A stretch of DNA of 64,000 nt, from assembly GCF_003781945.1 (NCBI RefSeq), contig NZ_RJJW01000004.1, forward strand, positions 152,824-216,823, read 5' to 3'. This stretch comes from Halorubrum sp. CSM-61 (lineage in GTDB: Archaea > Halobacteriota > Halobacteria > Halobacteriales > Haloferacaceae). The notes beneath the pieces were generated by a model that was not told the origin of the DNA, did no database searches, and saw only the letters and a program-made list of their open reading frames with translations. The first letter of the stretch is position 1. Each line of letters begins with the position of its first letter. The position numbers were made by a program, and so were the translations under genes. Shown in pieces: positions 18,911 through 27,444 of the stretch.

Positions 18911-20059
18911 ATGTCAGACGAGTTAAAGCGCGGGCTCGAAGGCGTCCTCGTCGCGGAGTCGGATCTGAGCTACGTCGACGGCGAGGTCGGCAAGCTCGTG
19001 TACCGTGGGTACGACATCGAGGACCTCGCGCGCGGCGCGAGCTACGAAGAGGTGTTGTACCTCCTGTGGCACGGCTCGCTGCCGACCCGCGACGAGCTCG
19101 ACGACTTCGCCGCGGAGCTGGCCGCCGAGCGCGCCGTCGACGACGACGTGCTCGACGCCGTTCGGACGCTCGCCGACGCGGGCGAGCGCCCGATGGCCGC
19201 GCTGCGGACCGCGGTCTCGATGCTGTCCGCGTACGAGCCCGAGGGGGACGCGGACCCCGCGGACCTCGACGCGACGCTCCGGAAGGGCCGCCGGATAACG
19301 GCGAAGATCCCGACGGTCCTCGCGGCCTTCGAGCGCGCCCGACAGGGCGAAGAGCCGGTCGCGCCCGACCCGGACCTGTCGCACGCCGCGAACTTCCTCT
19401 ACATGCTCACCGGGACCGAGCCGGACGACGTGAGCGCCGAGACGTTCGACATGGCGCTGACGCTCCACGCCGACCACGGGTTCAACGCCTCGACGTTCAC
19501 GTCGATCGTGATCGGCTCGACGATGGCGGACGTGTACTCCGGCGTCACCGGCGGGATCGGCGCTCTCTCCGGTCCCCTCCACGGCGGCGCGAACCAGGAC
19601 GTGATGGAGGTGCTCCAGGAGGTCGACGCCTCCGACAAGGACCCCGTGCAGTGGGTGAAAGACGCCCGCGAGGAGGGGCGCCGCATCCCCGGCTTCGGCC
19701 ACCGCGTCTACAAGGTGAAAGACCCCCGCGCGAACATCCTCGAGGAGAAGCTCCGCGACCTCTCGGAGTCGTCCGGCGACACGAAGTGGCTCGACTACAC
19801 CACCGCGATCGAGGAGTACCTCACCGACCAGGGACTGCTCGAGAAGGGGATCGCCCCGAACGTCGACTTCTACTCCGGCTCCGTCTACGACTCGCTGGGC
19901 ATCCCGGTCGACATGTACACCCCCATCTTCGCGATGAGCCGCGCCGGCGGCTGGATCGCCCACATCGTCCAGTACCAGGAGGACAACCGCCTCATCCGCC
20001 CGCGGGCGCGATACACCGGTCCCAAGGACTCGGAGTTCGTCCCGATCGACGAGCGGTGA
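18911..20059 (+). CDS. citZ: Citrate synthase
   Basis: Citrate synthase condenses oxaloacetate and acetyl-CoA, the first step of the citric acid cycle. The 382 residues contain both active-site histidine regions, GPLHGGANQDVMEVL and GFGHRVYKVKDPRA, and the aspartate in NVDFYSGSVYDSLGIP. The length matches archaeal and Gram-positive type II-like short citrate synthases. The ATG is preceded by a TATA-like box at leaderless distance. It is monocistronic by position, converging on the M42 peptidase gene 65 bases away. Confidence 0.95.
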   Translation: MSDELKRGLEGVLVAESDLSYVDGEVGKLVYRGYDIEDLARGASYEEVLYLLWHGSLPTRDELDDFAAELAAERAVDDDVLDAVRTLADAGERPMAALRTAVSMLSAYEPEGDADPADLDATLRKGRRITAKIPTVLAAFERARQGEEPVAPDPDLSHAANFLYMLTGTEPDDVSAETFDMALTLHADHGFNASTFTSIVIGSTMADVYSGVTGGIGALSGPLHGGANQDVMEVLQEVDASDKDPVQWVKDAREEGRRIPGFGHRVYKVKDPRANILEEKLRDLSESSGDTKWLDYTTAIEEYLTDQGLLEKGIAPNVDFYSGSVYDSLGIPVDMYTPIFAMSRAGGWIAHIVQYQEDNRLIRPRARYTGPKDSEFVPIDER

Positions 20060-20124
20060 GGCGGCGACAGCGGTCCGGAAACGCGGTCTGACGTCGGCTC
20101 CCTTTTACCGCGCGTCCGTCGCGT

Positions 20125-21177
20125 CTACAGCGTGTAGTCGTGCTCGCCGGTCTCCGACTCCAGGAACGCCGTCAGCAGGTCGATCGTCGCGGCCACGTCG
20201 TCGCCGTCGGCGGTCTCGGTGACGGTGTGGAGGTACCGCGTCGGGATCGAGATCGCGCCGACGGGCTTCGCGCCCGCGGTGTTCTGGAACCCGGCGGTGT
20301 CGGTGCCGCCCGCGGGCAACACCTCGTGCTGGTGGTCGATCCCCGCCTCCTCGGCGACCGCGGTGAGCCGCCGGTGGACCTTCGGGCTGGTGATCACGGA
20401 GGAGTCCTTCAGCTTGACCGCGGTCCCCTCGCCGAGCTCCGTCACCGCGTCGGCCGCGTCGCCGATCTGGGGCACGTCGTTCGCGACGGTCACGTCTAAG
20501 GCGATCGCGAGGTCGGGGTCGATGTCGACGCCGAGCGCGGTCGCGCCGCGGAGCCCGACCTCCTCTTGGACCGTCGCCGCGAAGTGGACCGTCACGTCGG
20601 GGTCGTCGATCCGCTTCGCGGCCTCGAGCGTCGCGAACAGGCAGATCCGGTCGTCGAGCGCCTTCCCCGTGATCCGGTCGCCCATGCGGGTCGTCGTCTG
20701 GTCGAGGGTGACCAGGTCGCCGACGCCGACAAGCTCCTCGACCGTCTCGGCGTCGCGGCCCACGTCGATGTACACGTCGGAGACCGCGTCCTCTTTCTCC
20801 TTCTGCTCGTCCGTGAGGGTGTGGGGCGGGACGGAGCCGATGACGCCGGTGAGGTCCTCCTCACCGTGGACGGTGACGCGCTGGGCGCGCAGCACGCGGG
20901 CGTCGAACCCGCCGAGCGGATCGACTTGGACGAACCCCTCGTCGGTAACGTGACGGACCATGAAGCCGATCTCGTCCATGTGGGCCGCGACGGCGACCGA
21001 GTAGTCCGAGTCGCCCTCGATCGTGGCGACGACGTTGCCCATCGCGTCGGTGCGGACGCGGTCGGCGCGGTCGGCGAACTCGCGGCGGACGATCTCGCGG
21101 ACCTCGTCCTCGTACCCCGGGACGCCCCGGGCCTCGGTCAACTCGCACAGCAGGTCGTAATCGAACTCGAACGACAT
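20125..21177 (-). CDS. M42 family metallopeptidase
   Basis: This 350-residue protein belongs to the tetrahedral (TET) aminopeptidase/endoglucanase-like M42 family of cytoplasmic peptide-degrading enzymes with two metal ions. Ligand motifs visible are AAHMDEIGFMV, GKALDDRICLF (Asp bridging metals), the catalytic pair TVQEEVGLRGA and AGGTDTAGFQN. The start MSFEFDYDLL at 21177 is chosen because the upstream extension is low-complexity and overlaps the promoter region. It is transcribed divergently from the MTH865-like gene and converges with citrate synthase. Confidence 0.91.
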   Translation of the reverse strand: MSFEFDYDLLCELTEARGVPGYEDEVREIVRREFADRADRVRTDAMGNVVATIEGDSDYSVAVAAHMDEIGFMVRHVTDEGFVQVDPLGGFDARVLRAQRVTVHGEEDLTGVIGSVPPHTLTDEQKEKEDAVSDVYIDVGRDAETVEELVGVGDLVTLDQTTTRMGDRITGKALDDRICLFATLEAAKRIDDPDVTVHFAATVQEEVGLRGATALGVDIDPDLAIALDVTVANDVPQIGDAADAVTELGEGTAVKLKDSSVITSPKVHRRLTAVAEEAGIDHQHEVLPAGGTDTAGFQNTAGAKPVGAISIPTRYLHTVTETADGDDVAATIDLLTAFLESETGEHDYTL

Positions 21178-21352
21178 GGCTCCCCCTCGCGACCCAACCG
21201 ACAAAGTTCCGCAGGATCCGGAATTCGCCCCCGGTTTCCCGGTCCGACTCGGGTCGTCCCGTTCGCCCTCGTCCCGTTCGTCGTACAAGAACCCTCAACG
21301 AGTTTAGCGTTGTTCCGCAACGCTTTTGCGGTCGCTCTCGGGAAATACGTGC

Positions 21353-21610
21353 ATGACAGACGTGAAAGCGGAACTCCGCGAACAGTTCTTAGAGGCCTTC
21401 GGCGGCGCCGACTTCCCCGTCGAGAACCAGATGGACCTGGTCCCCGCGCTCCCGGACGGGCCGGCCACGAAGTTCGAGGCCGGCGACGTGAGCTTCACCG
21501 CGATGGAGATGGCCGCGAAGCTCGGCAGCGAGCAGGAGTTCCCCTACGACACCCCCGAGGAGCTCGTCGACGACATCATCGACGGGCTCGAAGCGAAGGG
21601 GATGATCTGA
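21353..21610 (+). CDS. MTH865-like small protein
   Basis: This 85-residue acidic helical protein resembles the archaeal MTH865 family, for which a structure but no clear function is known. Features include AELREQFLEAFGGADFPVEN at the N terminus and PYDTPEELVDDIIDGLEAKG at the C terminus. The ATG follows a CGCTTTTGCGG box about 30 bases upstream, so it is probably leaderless. It is a small, probably cytosolic protein with no cysteines. The assignment is by pattern memory and should be treated as moderate. Confidence 0.72.
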   Translation: MTDVKAELREQFLEAFGGADFPVENQMDLVPALPDGPATKFEAGDVSFTAMEMAAKLGSEQEFPYDTPEELVDDIIDGLEAKGMI

Positions 21611-21691
21611 CGCTCGGACGCGACTCTCCCTTCTCGAATCCGCCGTCGAACCCGCCGAGGGGTTGATACGCGCGGAGCCGTAACTGCGGGC

Positions 21692-22471
21692 GTGGTCGCC
21701 GAGCTCGTCCGTCTCCTGCCGCCGTGGGTCGCGTTGGGCCTCGCGCTCGGCGCCGTCGCCTCCGGGCTCGTCGCGCTCGCCTTCTACCTCGGGGACCGGT
21801 ACGTGCCCTCCCCGAGCGGCGGTGCCGGGAGGACCGGCCCGGGGAGCGCGGCCGGCGGACCCGACGGCGCGGGCGGCGCCGCTTCGGACCCGGCCGGCGA
21901 CGAGCGACGGCGGCGGGAGATCCGCGAGTACCTGCGGGCGATCGGCGAGTCGTTCCGCGAGGACCACGCGTTCGACGGCGTCTCGGTCCCCTTCTACCTC
22001 CCCGAGCGCGGGGTGGCCATCACGTTCGACGCGCACGACTACTTCAGACTGGAGGGCGAGGGCGTCTACGCGGTCCTCTGTGAACACGAGATGCCCGGCC
22101 GCGGGCTCGGTCGACGGCTCCCCTTCGACGTGACCGAGCCCGACTGGGCGAGGGGCGGGCGGTCCCAGAGGGCCGGACGGTCCGGGAGGACGAGCCGGCG
22201 CGTCGGCGGAGCCGGCCGCGCCGCCGGGAGGACCGCCCGAGCCGCTACCGCGGGCGGGCGCGATCCGGTGGCGGCCGCCTTCGCCGAGCTCGACGTGGCG
22301 ACCGACGCCGACGCCGCCGAGGTGAAACGCGCCTACCGCGAGCGCGTCAAAGAGACCCACCCGGATCAGGGCGGCGACGAGGAGGCGTTCCGGCGCGTCC
22401 GCGAGGCGTACGCGACCGCGCGCAACCACGTCGACGGGGACCGCGGCGTCCGCGAGCGCCCTTCGCGGTGA
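21692..22471 (+). CDS. Membrane-anchored J-domain protein
   Basis: This 259-residue protein starts at GTG. The N terminus has one transmembrane segment (WVALGLALGAVASGLVALAF). A long Gly/Ala/Arg linker region and a globular middle (residues about 70-150) follow, ending in a C-terminal J domain with the HPD motif (KETHPDQGGDEEAFRRV). The J domain is near the C terminus rather than the N terminus, so this is a type III-like DnaJ cochaperone, not DnaJ itself. The partner is presumably DnaK. The middle domain resembles the haloarchaeal pattern but I cannot name it. Confidence 0.83.
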   Translation: MVAELVRLLPPWVALGLALGAVASGLVALAFYLGDRYVPSPSGGAGRTGPGSAAGGPDGAGGAASDPAGDERRRREIREYLRAIGESFREDHAFDGVSVPFYLPERGVAITFDAHDYFRLEGEGVYAVLCEHEMPGRGLGRRLPFDVTEPDWARGGRSQRAGRSGRTSRRVGGAGRAAGRTARAATAGGRDPVAAAFAELDVATDADAAEVKRAYRERVKETHPDQGGDEEAFRRVREAYATARNHVDGDRGVRERPSR

Positions 22472-22505
22472 ACGCTTTTCCCGCTCCCGTGCTATGCGAT
22501 CGCAT

Positions 22506-23546
22506 ATGGAAGCCGCCAGGCTCCACGAGTACACCGACGACATGAGCGAGGGGCTCTCGATCGACGAGGTCGACCGGCCGACGGCGACCGGCGCGGCCGA
22601 CGTGATCGTCGAGGTCGAGGGCGCGGGGTGGTGCCAGACGGACAACCACATCATCGAGGGGATGTGGGCGGAGTACGTCCCCCAGGATCTTCCCATGACG
22701 CTCGGCCACGAGAACGCCGGAACCGTCGTCGAGACGGGCGAGGACGTGAATCTCGTCGCCGAGGGTGACCCGGTGATCTGTCACCCGGTCCAGACCTGCG
22801 GCACCTGTCGACCCTGCCGGCTCGGCGAGACGATGTACTGCGAGAACGACGCGTTCAACGGGCTCACCACCGACGGCGGCTTCGCCGAGTACCTCCACAC
22901 CAGCGAGCGCTCGGTGATCCCGCTGCCGTCCGGCGTCGAGCCGATCGACATCGCGCCCCACGCCGACGCCGGCATCACGGCGTACCACGCGGCGAAGAAG
23001 GCGGTCGCAGACCTCGATCCCGGCGACCACGCGGTCGTCATCGGCGTCGGCGGACTCGGACACATCGGGCTCCAGTGTCTCGACGCGATGAGCGCGGCGC
23101 GGATCACGGCGATCGATCTGAAGGAGTCAGCCTTGGACCTCGCCGAGAGGTACGGCGCCGACCACCTGATCAATCCGAAAGAGACCGACGTTCGGGAGGA
23201 GCTCGAGGCGATTACCGACGGGGCGGGCGCCGCGCAGGTGCTCGACTTCGTCGGTGAGGACGTGACCACCGCGTACGCGCCCGACGTCACCGCCGCCGGC
23301 GGCGACCATCACATCATCGGCTACGGCGGACACGTTCACGAGCCGGCGCAGGCGCTCGTGAACGGCGAGTTCTCCTTCGTCGGCAACATCGTCGGCCGGT
23401 ACGCGGAGCTCCAAGAGCTGGTCGCGCTCGTCGAGCAGGGCGACGTGGACCTACACACCAGCCGCTACGACCTCGGCGAGATCAACGCCGTCGCGGAGCG
23501 GCTCGAACGCGGCGAGATCGACGGGAGGGCCGTGATCACGCCCTGA
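22506..23546 (+). CDS. Zinc-dependent alcohol dehydrogenase, medium-chain
   Basis: This is an NAD(P)-dependent medium-chain dehydrogenase of 346 residues. The catalytic zinc region is GWCQTDNHIIEG and LGHENAGTVVE, and the structural zinc cysteines are in CGTCRPCRLGETMYC. The Rossmann nucleotide motif is VVIGVGGLGHIGLQC. Two in-frame ATGs, at 22494 and 22506, differ by four residues; the second fits the family N terminus MEAARLHEY. The substrate is unknown; alcohols or aldehydes are likely. It is separated by 34 bases from the J-domain gene. Confidence 0.92.
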   Translation: MEAARLHEYTDDMSEGLSIDEVDRPTATGAADVIVEVEGAGWCQTDNHIIEGMWAEYVPQDLPMTLGHENAGTVVETGEDVNLVAEGDPVICHPVQTCGTCRPCRLGETMYCENDAFNGLTTDGGFAEYLHTSERSVIPLPSGVEPIDIAPHADAGITAYHAAKKAVADLDPGDHAVVIGVGGLGHIGLQCLDAMSAARITAIDLKESALDLAERYGADHLINPKETDVREELEAITDGAGAAQVLDFVGEDVTTAYAPDVTAAGGDHHIIGYGGHVHEPAQALVNGEFSFVGNIVGRYAELQELVALVEQGDVDLHTSRYDLGEINAVAERLERGEIDGRAVITP

Positions 23547-23649
23547 GTCCCGGTTCGACCGCCGAGGCCGAGAGGTCGTCGCGTCGGAGACGCAAACCGA
23601 CGCTTCACCCACGGGAAGGACTTTACCACGCGTTTACGGACTTTCGGAT

Positions 23650-24132
23650 ATGGTTCCGTCTCTCCCGCCCGAGTTCGGCCCCTCGTCCCCGCGTCGGTGG
23701 GCGCTGCTCGCCGGCGCCTACGCGTTCGGCTGCGGCGCGGTCACGGCCCGCCTGCTGTCGGACGTGCTGCGCGTCTTCGTCGAGGTGATCGGTCTCCCGC
23801 CGTCCTTCCCGGTGCCCCTCCTCGCGGCGCCGGCGCTCCTCGTCGGGAGCGCGGTCTGGTGGCTGGTCGTCGAACGGAACGCGACGTACACGTACCCGGC
23901 CGGGGTCGCGTTCGGGACGCTCACGGCCCTCGTCACCGGGCTCGTCTGGACGGCCTGGTTCGTCGTCGTCTGGAGCGTCGATCTGCTCGCCGCCGGCCCT
24001 ACCCCGCTCCTCGTCGGACTCGTCCTCGCGCTCACGGCGGTCGCGGGGGCGCTCATCGGACCGCCGATACTCTTCCTCCGCCGGCGGAGCCGAGAGCGCT
24101 CGGACGCCGCCGCGACCGCTAACTCCTTGTGA
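23650..24132 (+). CDS. Four-helix membrane protein of unknown function
   Basis: This 160-residue protein has about four predicted transmembrane segments (around residues 17-35, 55-75, 85-110 and 120-145) and a basic, charged C-terminal tail (LRRRSRERSDAAATANS). No family is recognised. It is probably an integral membrane protein of the cytoplasmic membrane. The ATG at 23650 follows a GGACTTTCGG box about 15 bases before. It lies 22 bases before the E1-alpha-like gene on the same strand; whether they are cotranscribed is open. Confidence 0.7.
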   Translation: MVPSLPPEFGPSSPRRWALLAGAYAFGCGAVTARLLSDVLRVFVEVIGLPPSFPVPLLAAPALLVGSAVWWLVVERNATYTYPAGVAFGTLTALVTGLVWTAWFVVVWSVDLLAAGPTPLLVGLVLALTAVAGALIGPPILFLRRRSRERSDAAATANSL

Positions 24133-24154
24133 CCGCGGCGCACAGCGATCGCCC

Positions 24155-25357
24155 ATGGACGAGAACGGCGTCGGCTCCGCCGGTTCCCCTGACCCGTCTG
24201 GCTCCGCGACCGACCCGCTCGCCGACGAGGACCTCTACCGCGTGCTCGGGCCGGGCGGCAGTCCCCTCTCGGACGCCGCCGTCCCGGACCTGTCGGACGA
24301 GCGGTTCCGCGCGATCTACCGCGATCTGGTGATCACTCGCCGGTTCGACGAGCGCGCGGTGAGCCTCCAGCGACAGGGTCGAATCGGGACGTACGCGCCC
24401 TGCGCGGGGCAGGAGGGCTCGGCGGTCGGGTCGACGCACGCGCTCGCGGACCGGGACCTCATCTCCTACCAGTACCGCGAGCACGGGGCGATCGTCGTGC
24501 GGGATCTGCTCTCCGAGTACCTCCCCTACTGGATGGGCCACGAGTCGGGGACCGAGGCGATCGCCGAGGGCAACGTCTTCCCGCTGAACATCGGGATCGC
24601 GGCGCACCTCCCGCACGCGGTGGGAGCGGCGTGGGCGTTCGACTACCGGGACGAGGACCGGGTCGTCGCCGCGCACTTCGGCGGCGGCGCGACCAGCGAG
24701 AGCGACTTCCACGAGGCGATGAACTTCGCGGGCGTCTTCGACGCGCCGACCCTCTTCTGCTGTCACAACAACGGCTGGGCGATCTCGATCCCCGAGTCGC
24801 GGCAGACCGCGAGCGACACCTTCGCCGAGAAGGCGGCCGCCTACGGCTTCGAGGGCGTCCGCGTCGACGGGATGGACCCGCTCGCGAGCTACGCGGTCAC
24901 GGAGAAGGCCGCGGAGCGCGCGCGGGGCGGCGGTTCGGGAGACGGAGACGGAGACGGTTCTGAGGACCGAGACGGCTCGGCGGGCGACGACCCCCGCCCG
25001 GCCCTCATCGAGTTCGTGGAGTACCGGTTCGGCGCGCACACCACCGCCGACGACCCGACCGCCTACCGCGACCCCGACGCGGCGGACCCGTGGCGCGCGC
25101 TCGACCCCGTCGACCGCATGGAGGGGTTCCTGCGAGAGACCGGGCGAATCGACGACGAGGGCGTCGCCGCGGTCCGCGAGGAGGCCGACGAGGTGGTCGC
25201 CGAGGCGATCGAGTTCGCGGAGTCGGTCGAGCCCGACCCGGCCGACATGTTCGACCACGCGTACGCCGACCTTCCGCCCGAGATCCGTCGCCAGCGCGAC
25301 GAACTGCTCGCGGCCGTCGAGGAGCACGGTGAGGGGGCGTTCCGGCGGGAGGAGTAG
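24155..25357 (+). CDS. E1-alpha-like thiamine-pyrophosphate dehydrogenase subunit
   Basis: This 400-residue protein resembles the alpha subunit of pyruvate or branched-chain 2-oxoacid dehydrogenase E1. Recognisable segments are RIGTYAPCAGQEGSAVGS, YWMGHESGTEAIAEGN and SESDFHEAMNFAGVFDAP. It carries CHNNGWAISIPESRQT, the second half of the ThDP motif. The first half, normally GDGA, reads GGGA (residue 177, codon GGC at 24683-24685), so the Mg-coordinating aspartate is missing. A Gly/Asp-rich insertion follows near residue 260. No E1-beta, E2 or E3 gene is adjacent. It may be a degenerate paralogue with a non-catalytic role. Confidence 0.83.
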   Translation: MDENGVGSAGSPDPSGSATDPLADEDLYRVLGPGGSPLSDAAVPDLSDERFRAIYRDLVITRRFDERAVSLQRQGRIGTYAPCAGQEGSAVGSTHALADRDLISYQYREHGAIVVRDLLSEYLPYWMGHESGTEAIAEGNVFPLNIGIAAHLPHAVGAAWAFDYRDEDRVVAAHFGGGATSESDFHEAMNFAGVFDAPTLFCCHNNGWAISIPESRQTASDTFAEKAAAYGFEGVRVDGMDPLASYAVTEKAAERARGGGSGDGDGDGSEDRDGSAGDDPRPALIEFVEYRFGAHTTADDPTAYRDPDAADPWRALDPVDRMEGFLRETGRIDDEGVAAVREEADEVVAEAIEFAESVEPDPADMFDHAYADLPPEIRRQRDELLAAVEEHGEGAFRREE

Positions 25358-25381
25358 CGACGCCGGACGTCGCTCCGACGT

Positions 25382-26710
25382 TTATAAGTACCCGCCCGCC
25401 GCCTCGGCCGCCGTCCGCCCGCTCTCTAAGGCGCCCTGGATCGACGACCACTCCGTGTAGTCGCCGGCGAGGACGACCGGCCCCTCGGGGTCGTCGGGCT
25501 CGGGAAGGCCCGCGTGAACCCCCGGCGGCTGGGCGAACTGCGCGAACGGGATCCGGTGGGTGTCGACGGTCTCCAACCCGTCGAAGTCGCGGCCGGGGTA
25601 CCACGCCTCGAGGGCGTCGCGGACGTCGTCGCGGAGGCCGGCGGCCGGCCGGTCCAGCGGCGTCTCGCCGAGGAACGTCGCGGCGATCAGCGCGCGGTCG
25701 TCGGGGGCGTACTCGGGCGCGACCTCCGACATCGGGACCACCGCGTTCGGCGAGTCGTCCGCGGCGTTGAGCAGGATCCGCTCGCCCGTCTCGAACGACT
25801 CGCCCGCCGGGAGCGTGTACCACCCGGTGACGTTCGGGACGCCCTCGGTCGGGATCGACTCGACGTCCGTGAGGCGGCGCGCCTCCGGCGGAGTCGCCGC
25901 GACGACGACCGCGTCGGTCTCGTGAGTCGAGCCGTCCGCGAGCTCGACGGTCGCGCCCTCGGCGTCGCCGCGGCCGATCCGGAAGGGGATCCGGCCCTGG
26001 CCTGCGGTCCGCACCGACTCCACGTCCTCGCCCGCCTCGATCGTCACCCCGGCGTCGCGGGCGCGGTCGGCGAGCGCCTCCGGGATCGCCCGCATCCCCG
26101 CCGCGGGGACGCCGATCGCGCCGCGGCTCATCGCGCGGAACGTGTACTCGAAGACGTTCTTCGAAGTCGAGAGGCTCCGGTCGAGGGTGATCCCGCCGTA
26201 AAAGGGCTCGACGAAGTTGGTCACGTAGTCGTCGGCGAACCCCCATTTATAAAGGTACTCGCGGATCGACGCGTCGGGACCGGCGAAGAAGTCGTCCTCG
26301 CCGCGCTTCGCGAGGTCGTGTCGGAGCGCGAGCGTCCGAAGCTTGTCGGAGAAGGAGATCTCGTCGTTGCGGAGCGAGGCGACCGCGGCGCGGGGGTCGC
26401 GGAACGGGTCCGAGAGAACCGAGCGCGACCCCGGCCGGCAGATCGTCGCGCCGGGCGCGAACCGCCGGACGTCGAGGGCGTCGCCGACGTCACCCTCGTT
26501 GCCCACCTCCGCCGCGACCGCCGGGTAGCTTGTGAACAGCACCTGAAACCCCCGGTCGAGGGTGAACCCGTCGACGGTCTCGGTCCGGACCCGCCCCCCG
26601 ACCTCGGGCCGTCGCTCGTACAGCGTCACGTCCGCGCTCGCCTCGGCGAGCCGAGTCGCCGCGACGAGCCCAGCGAGCCCGCCGCCGACGACGGTGGCGT
26701 CTCCGTGCAT
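25382..26710 (-). CDS. FAD-dependent NAD(P) oxidoreductase / amine-oxidase-like protein
   Basis: This 442-residue protein has an N-terminal Rossmann FAD motif, VVGGGLAGLVAATRLAEA, followed by ERRPEVGGR, which is typical of the phytoene-desaturase/protoporphyrinogen-oxidase-like family. The C-terminal motif VVLAGDYTEWSSIQGALESG is also characteristic of that family (flavin-contacting end). The substrate is unknown; a membrane-lipid or carotenoid-type substrate is possible. The ATG at 26710 is at the start of the Rossmann motif; the open frame continues upstream without support. It converges on the E1-alpha-like gene. Confidence 0.86.
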   Translation of the reverse strand: MHGDATVVGGGLAGLVAATRLAEASADVTLYERRPEVGGRVRTETVDGFTLDRGFQVLFTSYPAVAAEVGNEGDVGDALDVRRFAPGATICRPGSRSVLSDPFRDPRAAVASLRNDEISFSDKLRTLALRHDLAKRGEDDFFAGPDASIREYLYKWGFADDYVTNFVEPFYGGITLDRSLSTSKNVFEYTFRAMSRGAIGVPAAGMRAIPEALADRARDAGVTIEAGEDVESVRTAGQGRIPFRIGRGDAEGATVELADGSTHETDAVVVAATPPEARRLTDVESIPTEGVPNVTGWYTLPAGESFETGERILLNAADDSPNAVVPMSEVAPEYAPDDRALIAATFLGETPLDRPAAGLRDDVRDALEAWYPGRDFDGLETVDTHRIPFAQFAQPPGVHAGLPEPDDPEGPVVLAGDYTEWSSIQGALESGRTAAEAAGGYL

Positions 26711-26889
26711 GGGTTTCCGTTCGGTCGGGGCGCTTATAAGCGGCCACGGCTCGATCCCGCTCGCCCGGCGCCGCCGGGATATTCTCACTCTCGATATTTT
26801 GAGGATCGGGTTTGAAGCCCTCCTCCCGTCGATCCGCACGCCATGGTCCGCGCACCGCGGTGCACGCCGAGACGCTGCGGACTCGGTGT

Positions 26890-26938
26890 GCGCCACGCGA
26901 CGGGGCAGAGCGGATCCGGAGCGCGCCACGCGACGGGG
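26890..26938. repeat. Two copies of a 16-bp motif
   Basis: GCGCCACGCGACGGGG occurs at 26890-26905 and 26923-26938, 33 bases apart, immediately before the ATG of the next gene. The motif resembles the unit of the larger array near 29.4 kb. Confidence 0.6.
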
Positions 26939-26943
26939 GACGC

Positions 26944-27396
26944 ATGAGCGACCCCGACGAGCGGTGGCTCTACTACGGCGCGGCCGCGACCCCGGTCGAC
27001 CGCCCCGATCAGACGTTCGGCTACGTCGACGACGACGAACACCCCCGGTTCGGGACGTTCCCGACCGCGTTCCTGAAACGCATCGACGTGTCGGTCGACG
27101 AGGAGCGCGGCCGGATCCTGCTCTCGGAGCTGGACCGTGACCTGTACCGGCGGTTCGGGAACGGGTTCGAGCGCGTCGACGTCGGGGTGCTCGCCGCCGA
27201 CCTCATCGCGGAGACGCTGTTCACGCCCGGCGAGGCGCGGATCGTCGTGCTTTACGGCTGGTTCGACATGGACCGCGAGACGGCGGCCGAGGCGCTCGAG
27301 ACGGACCCGGACGGCGTTGCCTCGCTGGTCGAGGAGATCCGGGACCGTCGGAAGCGGGCGGACCGGACGGCGACGGTTCGGTTCACGCCGGAGTAG
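26944..27396 (+). CDS. Haloarchaeal conserved protein, DUF5802-like
   Basis: This 150-residue acidic protein has no signal peptide or membrane segment. The N terminus PDERWLYYGAAATPVDRP and the middle segment ARIVVLYGWFDMDRETAAE are the most distinctive parts. I believe it belongs to a haloarchaeal DUF5802-like family, but the name is from memory and the function is unknown. The start is placed at the ATG that follows the two 16-bp repeats. An upstream extension to 26812 is possible, but it would run through these repeats. Confidence 0.72.
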   Translation: MSDPDERWLYYGAAATPVDRPDQTFGYVDDDEHPRFGTFPTAFLKRIDVSVDEERGRILLSELDRDLYRRFGNGFERVDVGVLAADLIAETLFTPGEARIVVLYGWFDMDRETAAEALETDPDGVASLVEEIRDRRKRADRTATVRFTPE

Positions 27397-27444
27397 CCGC
27401 GCCCGAGAGGGAAGCGATTAGTCGCCGCCGCCGAAAGGGCGGGT

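Noticed and set aside
22494-22505. Four-codon N-terminal extension of the alcohol dehydrogenase
   Set aside because: The second ATG at 22506 fits the family N terminus. The difference is small and cannot be decided from sequence.
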